Source of the DNA: Eublepharis macularius | Taxonomy: Eukaryota > Chordata > Lepidosauria > Squamata > Eublepharidae | Length of the DNA: 64,000 nt | Direction of reading: 5' to 3' | NCBI RefSeq assembly: GCF_028583425.1 | Contig: NC_072800.1 | Coordinates: forward strand, 8,817,001-8,881,000 | Part shown: positions 29,745 to 41,746 of the stretch, piece by piece | How the letters are laid out: every line of letters starts with the position of its first letter | Numbering within the stretch: the stretch's first letter is position 1 | Made by a program: the position numbers and the translations under genes | Notes under the pieces: generated by a model | The model's database searches: none | Seen by the model: only the letters and a program-made list of their open reading frames with translations | Told to the model about the DNA's origin: nothing

Positions 29745-32700
29745 TGTAACATAATGGAATATAAACTACTATTGTGGAATCTAAATGGACTAAACTCACC
29801 CCAAAAGAGAAAAACAATATTTCATTGGCTTAAAAAAATTGTAATATAATTTGTTTACAAGAGACGCATATCAAGGATCAAGACATTAAATATTTAAAAA
29901 ACAAACAATTAGGAAAAGAATATATAACGTTGTCCAAGCAAAAGAAAAAAGGAGTAGTGACCTACATTAAAGAGGCTATAGACTCCAAATTAATTTTTCA
30001 AGATCAGAATGGAAGGTATGTGGCTGTGGAAATTAATGTAAATGCTAAAAAACATTGATAATAGGTCTTTATGCACCCAATGGTGCAAAAGACCAGTTTT
30101 TCAGAGAAATAATGGACAAACTGGATCAAGATTCATATGACCAGATGATAATGGCTGGAGACTTCAATGGTGCCGTGGACTTACAAATAGACAGGAATAT
30201 AAAGGGAGGTAACAAGAAATCCGGAAAGTTGCCAAAAATATTTTTTGAATTAGTCCAGCAAGAACAACTTGAGGATGTGTGGAGAAAAGAAAATCCTAAA
30301 GGCAAAGATTTTACATACTACTCCGCAAGGCATTCATCATTTTCAAGAATAGACATGATTTGGACATCAAAAGAACTAGCTCTATGGACAAAAAAAGTGG
30401 AAATTTTGCCAAGTGTGAGTTCAGACCACAATCCAATACTATGGAAAGCGATAATGGGTCAAAGAAAAGTAGGATGGAGAATAAACGAAGATCTATTACA
30501 AAATCAAGAAAATTTGAAGTATTTGAGAGAGGAGACAAAGCAATTTTTTCGAATAAATAACAACAATGAAGTTTCAATCCAGATGGTATGGGATACATAT
30601 AAGGCAGTAATAAGAGGAAATTTAATTTCACTAAATTACAAGGACAAGAAAAGAAAACAAGAGAAATGGTATGAAATACAGGAGAAATTGTATAAAAAAG
30701 AACAGGAACTAAAGAAAAAACCTGGAAAAAAATCAATAAGACAAGAGATCAAAATACTGCAGGAACAAATAAGAGCCATCAGTAACAAGGAACTAGAATG
30801 GAAATTAAAGGTATTAAAACGGAAGTCATTTGAAGGAGCAAACAAACCCGGAAAGTACCTAGCCTGGCAACTGAAGAAGAAAAAGGAGAAGAAAATTATT
30901 AACAAGATAATAGAAGGAGGGAAAGAATTGAAAGACCAGCAAACAATTAAGCGTGCCTTTTACAAATATTATGCGAAACTATTTCAAAGGAAGGCAGTAA
31001 GCTTGGAAGAAATAGACCGATATTTACAAAAAACAGGTTTACCAAGGAAATCAGAAAGAATGAAGCAGAGACTGAATGCTCCAGTAACAGAGGAAGAAAT
31101 TATACAAGCAATAGAAGCAACAAAGATTGGAAAAGCACCAGGACCGGACGGGATCACAGCTAAATTTTATAAAGTAATGAAGGAGGACCTTGTACCGATA
31201 CTAAAAAATATAATGAATGATATACTTCAAGGAAAAGGGCTTCCAGATACATGGAATGAAGTGAGCATTGCTCTGATCCCGAAAGAATCACAAGACTTGT
31301 CAGATGTGAAAAACTATAGACCAATCTCACTGATAAACAATGACTATAAAATAATGGCAAGAATATTAGCAGACAGGCTAAAGATATGGCTAATGGATTT
31401 TATAGGAGAGGATCAGGCTGGATTCCTACCAGACAATTAAAAGACAACTTGAGAGTGGTTATAAATGCTATTGAATATTTTGATAAATGACCAGACAAAG
31501 AAGTTGGCTTTTTCTTTGCAGATGCAGAGAAGGCCTTTGACAATTTGAACTGGGACTTTATGTTTGCATTAATGGAAAAGATGGATTTAGGTAAAGAATT
31601 TATAGAAGCAGTGAGAACAATATATAAAGAACAAAGAGCGACAAACTGTGTCAATGACGACCTGACAGAGAACTTTGAAATAAGGAAAGGTACAAGACAA
31701 GGATGTCCACTATCACCTTTGCTTTTTGTTATGGTCTTAGAAATATTACTAAAGCAGATTAGAGAAGATGACAACATAAAAGGGATAAAAATAAAGGGAT
31801 CTTCATATAAGTTAAGAGTTTTTGCAGATGATGTGATGTTTATAGTAGAAGACCCAATACAAACCTTGCCAAGATTATTGGATAAAATTAAAGAATTTGA
31901 GACTTAGCAGGATTTTTTATAAATAAAAAGAAATCAAAAATAATAACTAAGAACATGACCAAGAAGAAGCAACAGGAATTGTGTGAACTTACAAACTGTG
32001 AAGTGATACACAAGACTAAATATTTGGGAATAGAGCTGACAGCTAAAAACATTGATTTATTTAAGAATAATTATGAAAAGCTCTGGTCACAAATTGAAAG
32101 AGACATGATAAAATGGAATAAATTAAACTTATCGTGGTTTGGTCGATTGCCAGAGTTAAAATGAATGTGCTGCCCAGAATTATGTTCTTAATGCAAACAA
32201 TACCAATCATTAAAGACAAAAAACAATTGGAAAAATGGCAGAAGAAAATTTCGGAGTTTGTGTGGGCAGGAAAGAAACCCAGAGTAAAGATGAAAGTACT
32301 TTGTGATGCGAAGGAAAGAGGTGGAATGCAGTTACCTGATCTTCGACTTTACCATGAAGCGATATGCCTAGTCTGGTTAAAAGAATGGGTGTCTTTAGCC
32401 AATCATAATTTATTAACCTTGGAAGGCTATAATAAGCTTTTTGGATGGCATGCATATATGTGGTACGATAAGTATAAAACGGATGCAATGTTCCACCACC
32501 ACTATCTGAGAAGGAATTTATTGTTGACTTGGCTAAAGTACAAAAAATATATAGATCAGAAGAAACTACTGTGGATTATACCAGCTGAGGTGATCAACCC
32601 AAATCTAGAGTATAAGGGAAAAGAATGGCTTACCCTCAAGGACAGAAGTAGCAGATAAAGAGTTGAAGCTTAAACCAAATGAGGAGTTGCCTTTTAAGTA

Positions 32701-33717
32701 TGGTTGGTTACAATACAGACAGATAAAAGATTTGTTTGACTCAGACCAAAGGAAAACAGGTTTTAGAATTAAAAACTCAGAATTTGAAGAACTTTTGTTA
32801 GGAGATAATACTAAAGTAATTTCAAAAATGTATAAATTGTTATTGAAGTGGTTCACAGAAGATGAAACAGTCAAGGTACAGATGGTAAAGTGGGCAATAA
32901 ATTGTAATAATGAAATAATGATGGAAGCATGGGAACAATTGTGGAAAAACATGTTAAAAATATCAACATGTACCAGTATAAGAGAGAATGGCTATAAAAT
33001 GATATATAGATGGTATTTAACACCGAAAAAATTAGCCATAGCCAATAAACAGCTATCCAATAAGTGTTGGAAATGTAAGGAGCATGAGGGCTCTCTATTT
33101 CATATGTGGTGGACTTGCCGAAAGGCTAGAGACTTTTGGAATAAAATTTGTGTTGAGATGTCTTTGATACTCCAGTATAATCTTGTTAAAAACCCAGAAA
33201 TGTTATTATCTTTGCATTTAGAAGATGTTAATAGAAATGATAAGACATTGTTATATTATATGATAACAGCAGCAAGAATGTTATATGCTCAATACTGGGG
33301 AAAAAAGAAATACCTGAAATTGAAGAATGGACAAGGAAATTGTTGTACATGGCTGAAATGGACAAGTTAACAAGAAATTTGGAAGATCAAGATCTGAAAA
33401 GGTTTTTGGAAGATTGGAAAAAACTAAAAAAATATATGGAAAAGAGGATGTTAAGGGACAATTATGGTCTTTTGAAGGGTTTTAAAGATATTCAGGTAAG
33501 ATATAGTTAAAATCTGTACCAATAACGAGACAAGAACAACTATAGTATAGAAATAATGTGATAATAATAATGGGGGGTTGGAGTGCTGTTGGAAGTCAAC
33601 ATGGAAAAGGGGGAGGGGAGGGGGTGGGGAAATATAGCTGTGGGAAATTAAATGAATTGTACATGTATTTTAATTTGATTGTATTGACCCATCCAATAAA
33701 AATTATTAACAAAAAAA
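29745..33717 (+). mobile_element. L1-C, 5'-truncated L1 with broken ORF2
   Basis: Plus-strand L1 that begins just before its ORF2 start (ATG at 29,754, 'MEYKLLLWNLNGLNS') and ends in a short A-tail at 33,717 after 'aataaa'. ORF1 and the 5' UTR are missing. ORF2 pieces: 29,754 to about 29,850; 30,055-31,440 (the longest open stretch, 461 codons, with 'YAPNGAK', 'MAGDFNG', 'SRIDMIW', 'SSDHNPI' and the start of the RT); 31,545-31,907; 31,955-32,164; 32,134-32,658; 32,663-33,370. The catalytic box is intact ('VFADDVMFIVED'), as is 'GTRQGCPLSPLLF', but stops and frameshifts kill the gene. It is more diverged from L1-A than L1-B is. Confidence 0.88.
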
Positions 33718-33739
33718 GGAGGGGGGAATCATGCTCTGT

Positions 33740-33912
33740 ATATCCAAGTGCATCTGTTTGTAACCCCATTCCTGCCAACTTACCCATCTTTGGATGTACC
33801 TGTGAACTTAATGGATCTCTATAATAGAACCTTTTCATCCAAGACCCTGGAGGACTTGCTGTGAGGGGTTTGGGGATCTATCTGCCATAGACTGCCATCC
33901 CTAGAACTGACA
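33740..33912 (+). repeat. Diverged LTR 3' end related to the Gypsy-B LTR
   Basis: From about 33,826 the sequence 'ccaagaccctggaggacttg', 'ggggatctatctgccata' and 'gccatccctagaactgaca' aligns with the end of the Gypsy-B LTR ('ccaagaacctgtgtcttg', 'agggatctgtctgccata', 'catccatagcctgaca'). It is probably an older LTR of the same family, interrupted or truncated by L1-C. Its start is not clear. Confidence 0.55.
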
Positions 33913-34623
33913 GCATGCACAGTCATTCGAAGAGTAAACTCCAGTGATAGAACATTCACCTCACATCCCCTGGAGGGCTTTATTTTTTGATGAATTGAAT
34001 CACACAACCAGTTGCCCATCATGGAGTGTAATCCATTGAAATCAAGATATGTGCATGCACATATGCAGCAGGTCCAGTTCCTGCTGTTGTGTTTGTATGT
34101 ACACACTTCAACCATACTAAAAATACAAAATTAACCTAGCCTGTGTTTATAGAGTTTTATTTGCAGCTTGGTCTGCAGCCCACAAATTCCCTTCTGGCTT
34201 GTCTGTCAGCCAACTTCATGGCTCCTTTGCTCTTAATGTTCTTCCATTTTAGTTTTTTGCTGACATTGATGGTAATTACTGTGGGGAAGGCACACCGCAG
34301 CAGATCTTTGTTTTTCTAAGCAAGCACTCCAGTCCTCATCACATGATTTTGAGCCTAGCTAAATTTAGAAATAAAGTCTACAATGACCTTTTTACTCCGG
34401 GGAAAAGTCTTTGAGAAGATCACTCTTTTCCTTTCTGTTGAAAAGGTCACATGGCCCAAGGAAAGAAAAACAGAACATTCAAGGACAGGAATAGCAGTGT
34501 AGGAAAGTGGAACAACTTTTCTGGGCAGAGGTATGCTGGAAAGCAAGCATCAAATGGATGGATGTTTAAAAATACATCAGATCAAGGCTAGCTTTTGAAG
34601 ATCCAGACCCATTTGGCTGCCAA
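33913..34623. other. Unassigned sequence
   Basis: No gene, RNA or repeat recognised. Open frames are short and without domains. Confidence 0.35.
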
Positions 34624-34892
34624 ATAGTAAAGAATCCAGTAGCACATTTAAGACTAACCAACTTTATTGTAGCATAAGCTTTCGAGAACCACAGCTCTTG
34701 TCAGATGCATCGTTGCATCTAACAAAGAGAGCTGTGGTTCTCGAAAGCTTATGCTACAATGAAGTTTCATCTGATGAAGAGAGCTGTGGTTCTCGAAAGC
34801 TTATGCTACAATAAAGTTAGTTAGTCTTCAAGGTGCTACTGGCCTCATTACTATTTTGCGACTACAGACTAACACGGCCGACTCCCCTGGAT
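34624..34892. repeat. Foldback element, family 1, copy 2
   Basis: It opens 'aaatagtaaagaatccagta', passes 'gtagcataagctttcgagaa' and ends in the inverted counterpart 'aaggtgctactgg' ... 'gactacagactaacacggc'. It is a near-complete palindrome with an internal partial duplication of the 'gagagctgtggttctcgaaa' centre. Confidence 0.8.
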
Positions 34893-35298
34893 ATTTGCCT
34901 GCTAGGCAGAGTACCTTACAGGAAATCACTCAGAGCTCCTATTTAACCACAAAGACACAATATCTGCTTTGGGACCAGCAATTTCTTCAGTCCCAATAAT
35001 CCCCCAAAGCAGAAAATTACTAAGTAGGTGATTGATTAGCCAGAATATGAGGAATATTATATGCCTCCTTAGAAATTAAAACAAATCAATTGCAGGGCCA
35101 AAATACCACAGATGTGCATATTACTCTGTTTAAGGACATGCCACAGTTAAAACGAGACAAGGGAGACCATGATGAGAAACCTGCACAGTAGCAAATTTGC
35201 AAATTGTAGTATGTTATGTACAAGTTACCAGAGCAAAACAGTCACTGGTCAGATAAACTCATTTCCATTAGCTAAAGAGCAATCTAGATGTACGATGT
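34893..35298. other. Unassigned sequence
   Basis: Sequence between two foldback elements; no recognisable content. Confidence 0.35.
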
Positions 35299-35504
35299 AT
35301 TGTCGAAGGCTTTCACGGCCGGAGAACGATGGTTGTTGGGGGTTTTCCGGGCTGTATTGCCGTGGTCTTGGCATTGTAGTTCCTGACGTTCCTGAAGTCT
35401 TTTGGTGCTACACCTCTGAAGATGCCAGCCACAGCTGCTGGCGAAACGTCAGGAACTACAATGCCAAGACCACGGCAATACAGCCCGGAAAACCCCCAAC
35501 AACC
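35299..35504. repeat. Foldback element, family 2, near-perfect hairpin
   Basis: Left arm 35,331-35,391 ('ggttgttgggggttttccgg', 'ctgtattgccgtggtcttgg') and right arm 35,441-35,504 are inverted copies with almost no mismatch over about 60 bp, around a roughly 50-bp loop. The lead-in 'tgtcgaaggctttcacggcc' at 35,309 probably belongs to the element. An open frame across it is a by-product. If transcribed it would fold into a long hairpin. Confidence 0.85.
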
Positions 35505-35829
35505 AATCTAGATGTAAAAGGGAAAGTGACATGTGTTTATTCATTCCTGCCACCTTCATAGATTAAGGAAGGTAATCTCTATTTTTTACTTGAAAAGAAG
35601 TACAAGTGTTACCATGTGTGATCAGAAGGCTCTTCAGTATCCTAGACACGTGCCCACAGGAGTGGGGCCCATTTTCTACTGTGAGCCCAAATACCAGATA
35701 ACCTGAACATAAGGAAGAAACCTCTCCTTCCTCTGCCTCTTACTCCTAGGCTAAAGGAGCTGCTGGTATTGGCTCTACACCCGTTTAATGGAAGGCAATG
35801 AGCCACATGAACCGCTACTTACGGATATA
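35505..35829. other. Unassigned sequence
   Basis: Sequence between the family 2 and family 1 foldback elements. Nothing recognisable. Confidence 0.35.
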
Positions 35830-35970
35830 GATCCAGAGGAGTTAGCTGTGTTAGTCTGTAGTTGCAAAATAGTAGAGTCCAGTAGCACCTTTAAGACTAG
35901 CCAACTTTATTGTAGCGTAAGCTTTCAAGAACCACAGCTTTCTTCGTCAGATGCGTCTGACTCTTTACTA
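35830..35970. repeat. Foldback element, family 1, copy 3 (half)
   Basis: It opens 'gatccagaggagttagctg', continues 'agtagcacctttaagactag' and 'gtagcgtaagctttcaagaa', and stops shortly after the centre. The second arm is almost wholly missing. Confidence 0.75.
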
Positions 35971-36189
35971 CTTAAGGATATATTTTCTATATTCTGCATA
36001 GCATTAGATATTACGGCTGTGCATCTAGAATATTTTTGTTGTGGTTTTGCATCTGGGGCTGTTGAGTGGAATGTTTAATGTGATTGGACAGTTTTCTGGT
36101 GAGACATTGCTGGGTTAGGATCAAAATATATCAGGGTTTGGGGTTTTTTTTACCATTCTGATGATTTTGTGGCCATTCTTTTCAATGGG

Positions 36190-36320
36190 GAGAGAGGACC
36201 AACCAGAGGCTCTGGGGAAGCTGTTTTTGCATTCAAGAGCACCAAAATTGTACAGAACACAATCCACCTTCTAATCTAGGGGTTCCCAACCTTTTTGACC
36301 TTGTGGGCACATTTGAAGTT
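36190..36320. repeat. Repeat shared with 57,545, plus a hAT-like end
   Basis: 'ggctctggggaagctgtttt' to 'gtacagaacacaatccacc' (36,210-36,270) resembles 57,573-57,640. Next to it, at 36,278, 'aggggttcccaacctttttg' followed by 'accttgtgggcacattt' resembles the terminal sequence of common hAT non-autonomous elements. Both pieces are short. Confidence 0.45.
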
Positions 36321-36765
36321 CTTGAAACAGTGAAATTGAGAAATAACCCTCAGCATAAAGGTAAGGCAAGGGTGGAGAACAAACTTGGACTCATGCACCT
36401 TGAAGAAAGGAGGATTACATCTAAGGGCACCTAGCTCTGAAGTGATGTCAACCAGGAAAGCTGTCTTCCAGGACAGTGGGTGCAAAGAACAAGTGGCAGA
36501 GGCCAGAAATGGAGGGAACATGAGTTTGGTGAGGACCACCCCACTGAGAGACTAGAAATGGCATGAGTGGGAACTTGTTCTGAAGCCCCTGAAGGAATGC
36601 TTGAGTTGTAAGCTGGACACAGTCCGATGATCTATCTTCTTATGAGAAGCAGCTACAGCAGCTAAATGAATCCTAACTGAACTAATGGATAAAGCCTCTT
36701 TCATCAAATAGAGCAAGTAGTCTAAAGTGAGAGGCAAGGGACAAACAATAGGCAATGTGTCTCAT
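36321..36765 (-). pseudogene. DIRS-C tyrosine recombinase fragment, old
   Basis: Minus-strand remnant of a DIRS recombinase. 36,755-36,552 reads 'DYLLYLMKEALSISSVRIHL' and 'AAVAASHKKIDHRTVSS', matching the core-binding region of DIRS-A ('FDYLCQLRDQGLKVTSLKVHLAAISAFHDR'). After a frame change, 36,539-36,276 reads 'MVLTKLMFPPFLASATC', 'LSWKTAFLVDITS', 'ELGALRCNPPF', matching 'RLMLPPFEPLATC' and 'YKVAFLVVIMSARRVSELSALRADPPF'. The catalytic Arg segment is deleted ('ITSELGALR'), and the HxxR/Tyr part is missing. It is clearly older than DIRS-A. Confidence 0.75.
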
Positions 36766-38199
36766 AGGTCCATTTACTCATAGTCTGCTCCATGAACTGG
36801 CCTGCAGAGATTGTGGTGATGGGCCAGCTGCCCCTCCATAAAATCCTCCTTTCCTGAAACTAGGAAGAAACTGTTTGTCTGGTGGCTTACACCAACCGCT
36901 CATTTCAGTCTTTCACCGAATTTCTCTTGGGAAGGTTTCAAAATCTCCCCTGCCTTGCCCCCAGGGGTGGTGCACCATTTCCAGCCCATTTATGAAAGCA
37001 TCCAGTCAGCAGCCCAAGGCAGAACTGCCTGAAATATAACTTTTAAAAAGATTAGTTGTTAATTTGTGTTACTACTTGAGAAAATAATGTGACGTATTTT
37101 GATTCCTCCTCCTTTTCCATTACTAAACAAAGCTTTCAAACTGTTTCAGAGGTATTCCGTATAATTTTGAAGACTTGGAAAACTGGAGCTGAATGACATT
37201 ATTATTCATTAATAATAATAATTCCCCATTCAACAATATTTTGTAACTTACCATCTTTCCCTTATTCTCCCAACAGACTTTCCTAAATGATCAATATAGT
37301 CAGTTTCTTATGAGAAGACTTTAGGGTTAATCTCTCTTTTCATTTTACCTCATGACCTCAGTCCTATTTACAATGCTATTTGTTCCACCTTCCTCCATGT
37401 TCATTAGCCTATGGAAATATTTAAGGGATGCTTATTATTCATATTCTATCCATACAATTATTTCCTCCTGTTTAATTTACTCAATCTTTGCTGGAACCTC
37501 AGATGCTAAATTGTTAGGTGTGAAGGCTGGGGAAGGATAAGCAGGTTTCATCTTTCTTTTGAATTAATAGACTGTATCCATGACCTTTTCATTTGCATAA
37601 ATAATTTCTGAATGTTTCTGCCATTTACCTAGCAAATTATCTTCTAATATTAAGAGAATATTCTAAAAGAGGTAAAGGAATTCAGGCATAACAGTAATTT
37701 ATACTAAAAGTATTTGCCCTAACCAGGGCAGTTTATCTGCCGTGTCAAAATCCTTTTGTCGTTGAATTATCTTTTCTCTGGTCCCAACGGATCTTTTACC
37801 TTGATCCCTTTAAACAAACCTGTTTTACCCAGGTTTGCCAAAATGCTGTCAGCATCTCACTCCTAATTGTGATGTCAATGTCTCTATTAATATTACAAGC
37901 TGAATAGACAACTGAAGGCATCCTAGGTTTGTATCTTGTTCTAGCATTACGTCATTAGAAAATGATCCACAGATGAAGGAGGCTCTTGCCTTCTCATGGC
38001 AAGCTATTACCTGCTTATGGAACCTCTCCTCAGTGCTAGTTTTAGCTAAAATAACATTTAAGATTTTTCTTTCAACTCTACCAAAAGCCTTTTTTAATCA
38101 TCAAAGAAGGCTAGTATCACTGAACATCTCTCCTTATTTTATCAATAAAATCTAATGTTACATCTATAAAAACGGAACTAATTCACATTGGAAAAACGT
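36766..38199. other. Unassigned sequence
   Basis: AT-rich, with no domain-bearing frame and no clear repeat boundary. Short L1-like or other decayed repeats may be present but cannot be shown. Confidence 0.35.
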
Positions 38200-39260
38200 C
38201 ATCAATTTTTTTGGGGGGGGAACCAATCAAACCCAGGGCATTGTTTCCATATAGCCCTTTACAATTATTTTTACTTTTCTTGTGGAAAAATTGATAGAAC
38301 AAAAGAAAGTATAACATAACATACATTACAAAAATGACAGCTACAAAGGGCCAAGAATGGCCTACCAATCAATTTACAAAGTAAAGACAGTAAAAGACAT
38401 AATAGGCACATAATTAATCCATTACAGTTTTTCACCTACAAAACTTCCCCCTTTATTATCAATCAACTTGTGGTCTCATCTTTTCTTCTGTGTCTCATCT
38501 TCTTGATATTTCAGAACCTTATTCTTAATAATCAAAACTACAAATCATTCATTTTTCTTTTGTCTCTCGCAGATAGTCCATAAAGGGTTTCCAATTTGCC
38601 ATGAATATAGCGAGTGATTTATCTCTAACACTGTAAGTTTGGTCATCTCAGCTAAATCCATCATCTTCCCAACGCAATCTTCCAATGAAGGTAGCTCCTT
38701 GCACTTCTATTTTTGAACATATAAGTGTTGTGCAGCTGTTACCATATATAAAATTAAAATACCATGCTTTTTCTAATTTGTATCCATAATTCCCAACAAA
38801 TAGAACTCTGCTTTAAACTGTAAATTAACTAAGATTCTCTGCATTAACGTATGTACTTGTAACCAAAATTTTTTTGCTTTGTTGCCAAGTCCACCAAAGA
38901 TGATAAAATGTTCCGTCCTGTTGTTCACATTTCCAACATTTATTTGAGACACCTCTGGCCATTTTTGCAATTTTGTCTGGAGACATGGACCACTGGCACA
39001 TCATTTTGTAAAAATTCTCGAGAGTGTAACACAAAGTAAATTTGAGAGCCTTAACCCACATATTTTCCCATTGCTCCATTTGTATATTATACCCAAAATT
39101 CTTTGCCCATTTTGCCATACATTCGACTGATTCTTCCTCCATATCAAATTTTCACAATTTATACATTTTCTTAATTATATGATCATCATTTGTACATATT
39201 CTTAAAATTCAACTGAACTTGACCACAAATACCTAAGTGGTTGAGCTCCTAAATTGTATG
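38200..39260 (-). mobile_element. L1-D, 3' fragment of an L1 element
   Basis: On the minus strand 39,142-38,825 translates to an L1 ORF2 C-terminal region: 'MAKWAKNFGYNIQMEQWE', 'YKMMCQWSMSPDKIAKMA' and the Cys knuckle 'KCWKCEQQDGTFYHLWWT'. This aligns with L1-A ('KCWKCRKHEGSLYHMWWS'). Stops and frame changes follow, with decayed ORF2 end and 3' UTR down to a T-run near 38,206. The 5' limit is uncertain. Confidence 0.75.
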
Positions 39261-39564
39261 TCCTATTATGTATTGTAGAAGGCCTATTTTACATGATTAA
39301 AATAGGCATTTGGATATAGTTTAATGAGGATTATTGAAAGCTCCTAAGATGTGCCACCACTGCACATATAATGAGGATGACCTGTATATTACAAGAAGTT
39401 GGGGCGTGTGGGTATAATGTGTGTGCAGCTGCAGTACATACGTGCACTCAAAAACACAAAAGAGAGAGAACAATTAGGTAAAGACTGAAACCATTTAAGG
39501 GAAAAAAGATTGCTGACAATCATCTCGAAAGCTTCCAAGTCGAATGGTCATACTGGTTTGTTTG
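39261..39564. other. Unassigned sequence downstream of TMEM245
   Basis: No feature recognised between the L1-D fragment and the proposed end of the TMEM245 3' UTR. Confidence 0.35.
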
Positions 39565-41720
39565 AAGATGCAAATGTGTATTTTTTTATTTTAAAAAGTT
39601 TTTGAACAGTCAATAAATTTTTATTTAGAAAAATATCAAGCAAATTAATAAAGGAGTGAAAATTAAATATGTGATAAAAGCTCATCATAAATGTTTTAGG
39701 ACATTGTACAAGAAATGAAATTATACAGTCCAGTGTATTTCCTATTCCCCCCACCCCATTTGCCAACATTTCTCTACAATAGCAGCTCAAGTTACTTTTC
39801 TTACAAAAATGGACACAAGGGCTATATTTTGTGAACACTATATATGAATTAGGTAGTTCTTGGTTTAAATGAGAAACTGCTTCTACAAATTCTTTCAACA
39901 TTTTAAAGGCTAAATACATTAATATTACTGTAAAAACAACTTGAGGTTTAGGCAAATCAAGGTCTATTGTTGTGTAAAGATCACTTTAATGCATGCAAGC
40001 ATCGTTTTACCGTATTTCACCATGGTGTGACCTTGCGACCAATTACTGCTTCTTGCCACATGCATGATTCACGTTTATTTCTTTCACACTACAGTGTATG
40101 TGCAATTTTCCTACACAGAAGTGGTATCTAATAGGGGGCGAAAGCCCTTAATTAGCATCTAATGCCAAATACTGACAGGGAAGTCTTTCAGCTTCTCTAG
40201 TGAAATCGCACAAGCAGAATACACCCATATTCAGATAATTTTTAAGTTCAAAGGAATAATGTTTCTTTTGTTTCCATGGAAAAGAACTGCAAATACTACT
40301 ATAAATGTTAATTACTAAATATTCATAAAATGCAAAGGGTTGTGTTTAACATATGGATTTCAACATTTTAAAAATCAGAAAATGCAGCCAGCTCAGGGCC
40401 TTGCCATCTGATGAAAAGATAAGGATTTGGGGGAGGGGCATTATGTGGGCCCCCCAAAATAATCAGCCTGAAAACTCTACTTCTGTTTTGCCCCTAGAAG
40501 ACAGAAATAATTTATTTGTCAAAAGTTATTTAGGCAATTTTAAAAGCACTGTGCCAAATGATGGTTTTAAAAACTTTTCCGCTACTTCAAAGAGTAATGC
40601 TGATATTTTGCAGATGTGTAAGTTATAAAAATTCACATTCATACAGTTAAATGCCATTTCCCAACATTTTAGTTTATAACAAATTCAGGAATGCAAAAAG
40701 AAAATCCATTTTATTATAATGGTATTTAACATCAGGCAAAAGGGCTTCCTTGCAGCAGGTACAACAATTACTTCAGTCCCAGCAACTATTGCTGCTTCCC
40801 AACAAAAAATATCTGTATTACCAGATAGTAACACATAAGAGAGAAATACAGTAACAGAAAGTAATAAGGTGCATGTTTAGAGCATACATCTTCTTACACT
40901 GTATAATTAACAGTACAAGCCTATGTAAAAACATGTGAGTTTAGACCCCTGCAACGCCATATAAGTTTGCACTGTAAAAGTATTGGGAGTGCATCAGAAA
41001 TCTTTAGTAGAAAAAAGTGCATTGGTTGGCCATGGGCCACTGCTACATGAGAACAACTCAGTTAGTCAACAGAAAGTTATTTCTCTTTTGCTAAATTTTC
41101 ATCCATTAGGTATCAAAAATTTATTTCAAATCCTACTAGTACACAGGAGAATAACAATGGTCAGTTAGATTCTGAAGATGTAACAGATTTGTTCTCAATT
41201 ATTATGCATTTGGGGTGTATACAGCTCTACCAAATGTGGAATTCCTTGGTATCTTCTTTGCCTTTCCTAATTGTTGGAAAGGCTAACTTTTGGTCTCTCA
41301 ATACTCTGATGACCAAGTAACATTATTACTATTAACTTCAGAGAACAGGCTTTGAAGAAAGCACCAAACATTCACTTCCAATGTCAATTAGGTCAGAAGA
41401 AGGGGGAACAATCTTCGGTGCAGGACAGACAAGAGTGAGGGGGATTGCCCCATCTTTCCTAATATATAACGGTGACTCTCCAAATGGATTCTTCTAAAAA
41501 ACAGATGTTTTCAAAAAGTTAAATGCATATTAATAGTGCTTAGAAAATGACTACCTGGGTCTATTCTTGTCAACTGTATTATTGCAGACCTTCATATACA
41601 AAGAATTATTCCACACGGGCAAACAGAAAGTATAATCCTTATAAATGTACCTTTACTAAATCCTCCCTTTAAAAAAAACAAGATGGCCAAATATTTCAAG
41701 AGCAAAAAGTAACACTGACT

Positions 41721-41746
41721 GTGTGTGTGGGGGGGGGGGGGGGGGG
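41721..41746 (+). repeat. (TG)n followed by poly(G) tract
   Basis: 'gtgtgtgtgg' runs directly into about 18 consecutive G residues. On the minus strand (TMEM245 sense) it is a poly(C) run. Confidence 0.9.

Noticed and set aside
35169..35561. 130-codon open frame on the plus strand
   Set aside because: It runs through a perfect palindromic element and has no domain.
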